A stretch of DNA of 5,164 bases. Origin: Deferribacteraceae bacterium (GTDB lineage: Bacteria; Chrysiogenota; Deferribacteres; Deferribacterales; JAISNW01). Location: positions 1-5,164 of the forward strand of contig JAITJJ010000113.1 in NCBI GenBank assembly GCA_031278965.1, written 5' to 3'. Shown one piece after another: positions 4,912-5,164 of the stretch. The notes under the pieces are model-generated. The model ran no database searches. It was not told where the DNA came from and saw nothing but the letters and a program-made list of their open reading frames with translations. Numbering within the stretch: the first letter of the stretch is position 1; the number at the start of each line of letters is the position of its first letter. Both the position numbers and the translations under genes were made by a program.

Positions 4912-5164
4912 ATGACGGTTGATAATATAATAGGCGAGCTGACAGAACAGGCGTCAACAGGCAAAACGGGATCTTTTTTTGTTCCGGTAATTTATGACGT
5001 TACAGATAATAAAAGAAGGAACAAGCTGTGCAAACTTTTGTCAAGCTATGGCGAGCGTGTTCAGAAATCTGCCTTTGAATGCTGGATAACGAAGAGAGAA
5101 CAGGCGGAACTTGAGGCAGAGGCGCTGAAAATAATAGATGAAGCAGAAGATTCTCTGATTATAT
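4912..5164 (+). CDS. cas2: Cas2 with N-terminal extension (C-terminus runs off right edge)
   Basis: Cas2 is the small ferredoxin-fold dimer that bridges two Cas1 dimers during spacer acquisition. The 84 visible codons contain the core: FFVPVIYDVTDNKRRNKLCKLL (22-43), with the conserved Asp D29 after strand 1, then YGERVQKSAFECWI (46-59), which is diagnostic of Cas2. The core normally starts within a few residues of the initiator Met, but here about 22 residues (MTVDNIIGELTEQASTGKTG and two more) come first. No ATG, GTG or TTG lies in frame between 4915 and the core, so the extension is not a start-calling error unless a rare codon is used. The gene begins one base after the cas1 stop, with AGGGTGG (4899-4905) as a plausible ribosome-binding site; co-translation with cas1 is expected. 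The C-terminal third or so is outside the window. Confidence 0.95.
   Translation, partial: MTVDNIIGELTEQASTGKTGSFFVPVIYDVTDNKRRNKLCKLLSSYGERVQKSAFECWITKREQAELEAEALKIIDEAEDSLII

Noticed and set aside
1..5164. CRISPR array or leader
   Set aside because: No direct repeats of 23-40 bases at regular spacing were seen; the array is probably beyond cas2 or beyond the csm operon.
1..5164. Insertion sequence, integrase, tRNA or rRNA genes
   Set aside because: Coding regions of the CRISPR genes occupy almost the whole window, and no transposase motifs, terminal inverted repeats or RNA gene patterns were seen.

Overview
This window is the core of a type III-A (Csm) CRISPR-Cas locus, laid out as two divergent gene sets. 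On the minus strand, reading leftwards from about 3757, are csm1/cas10, csm2, csm3 and the first 88 codons of csm4, which runs off the left edge. On the plus strand, from 3903, are cas1 and then the first 84 codons of cas2, which runs off the right edge. The assignments rest on motifs read directly from the translations: GGDD and a four-Cys zinc site in Csm1, the catalytic Asp loop and Gly-rich loop in Csm3, and the Glu-His-Glu triad in Cas1. They also rest on the classic csm1-csm2-csm3-csm4 order. Genes fill nearly the whole window. The only real intergenic stretch is 145 bp (3758-3902) between the two start codons.

How the parts work together: Cas1-Cas2 would integrate new spacers. Csm1-Csm4 (with Csm5, presumably beyond the left edge) would form the crRNA-guided complex. 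Csm3 forms the backbone and cuts target RNA, Csm2 is the small subunit along the filament, Csm4 holds the crRNA 5' end, and Csm1 is the signalling head subunit. No cas6, csm5, csm6/other CARF effector, or CRISPR array lies inside the window.

The most notable departure from a textbook system is in Csm1. The HD-nuclease His is replaced by Arg (residues 16-17 read RD), and two other positions where His is expected also appear changed, while the GGDD cyclase motif is intact. This points to a complex that acts by RNA cleavage and cyclic-oligoadenylate signalling rather than by HD-dependent DNA cutting. Cas2 has an N-terminal extension of about 22 residues before its core fold, and no alternative start codon can remove it. 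The intergenic region holds a good sigma70-type promoter for the csm operon (TTGACA, 17 bp, TATTGT), a perfect 12-bp palindrome and a 7-bp-stem hairpin next to cas1.

The host is a bacterium: the promoter, the Shine-Dalgarno sites and the tightly packed genes are bacterial, and base composition looks moderate. I cannot place it in a phylum from this window. The system as a whole is a known type. The novelty lies in variations within it.
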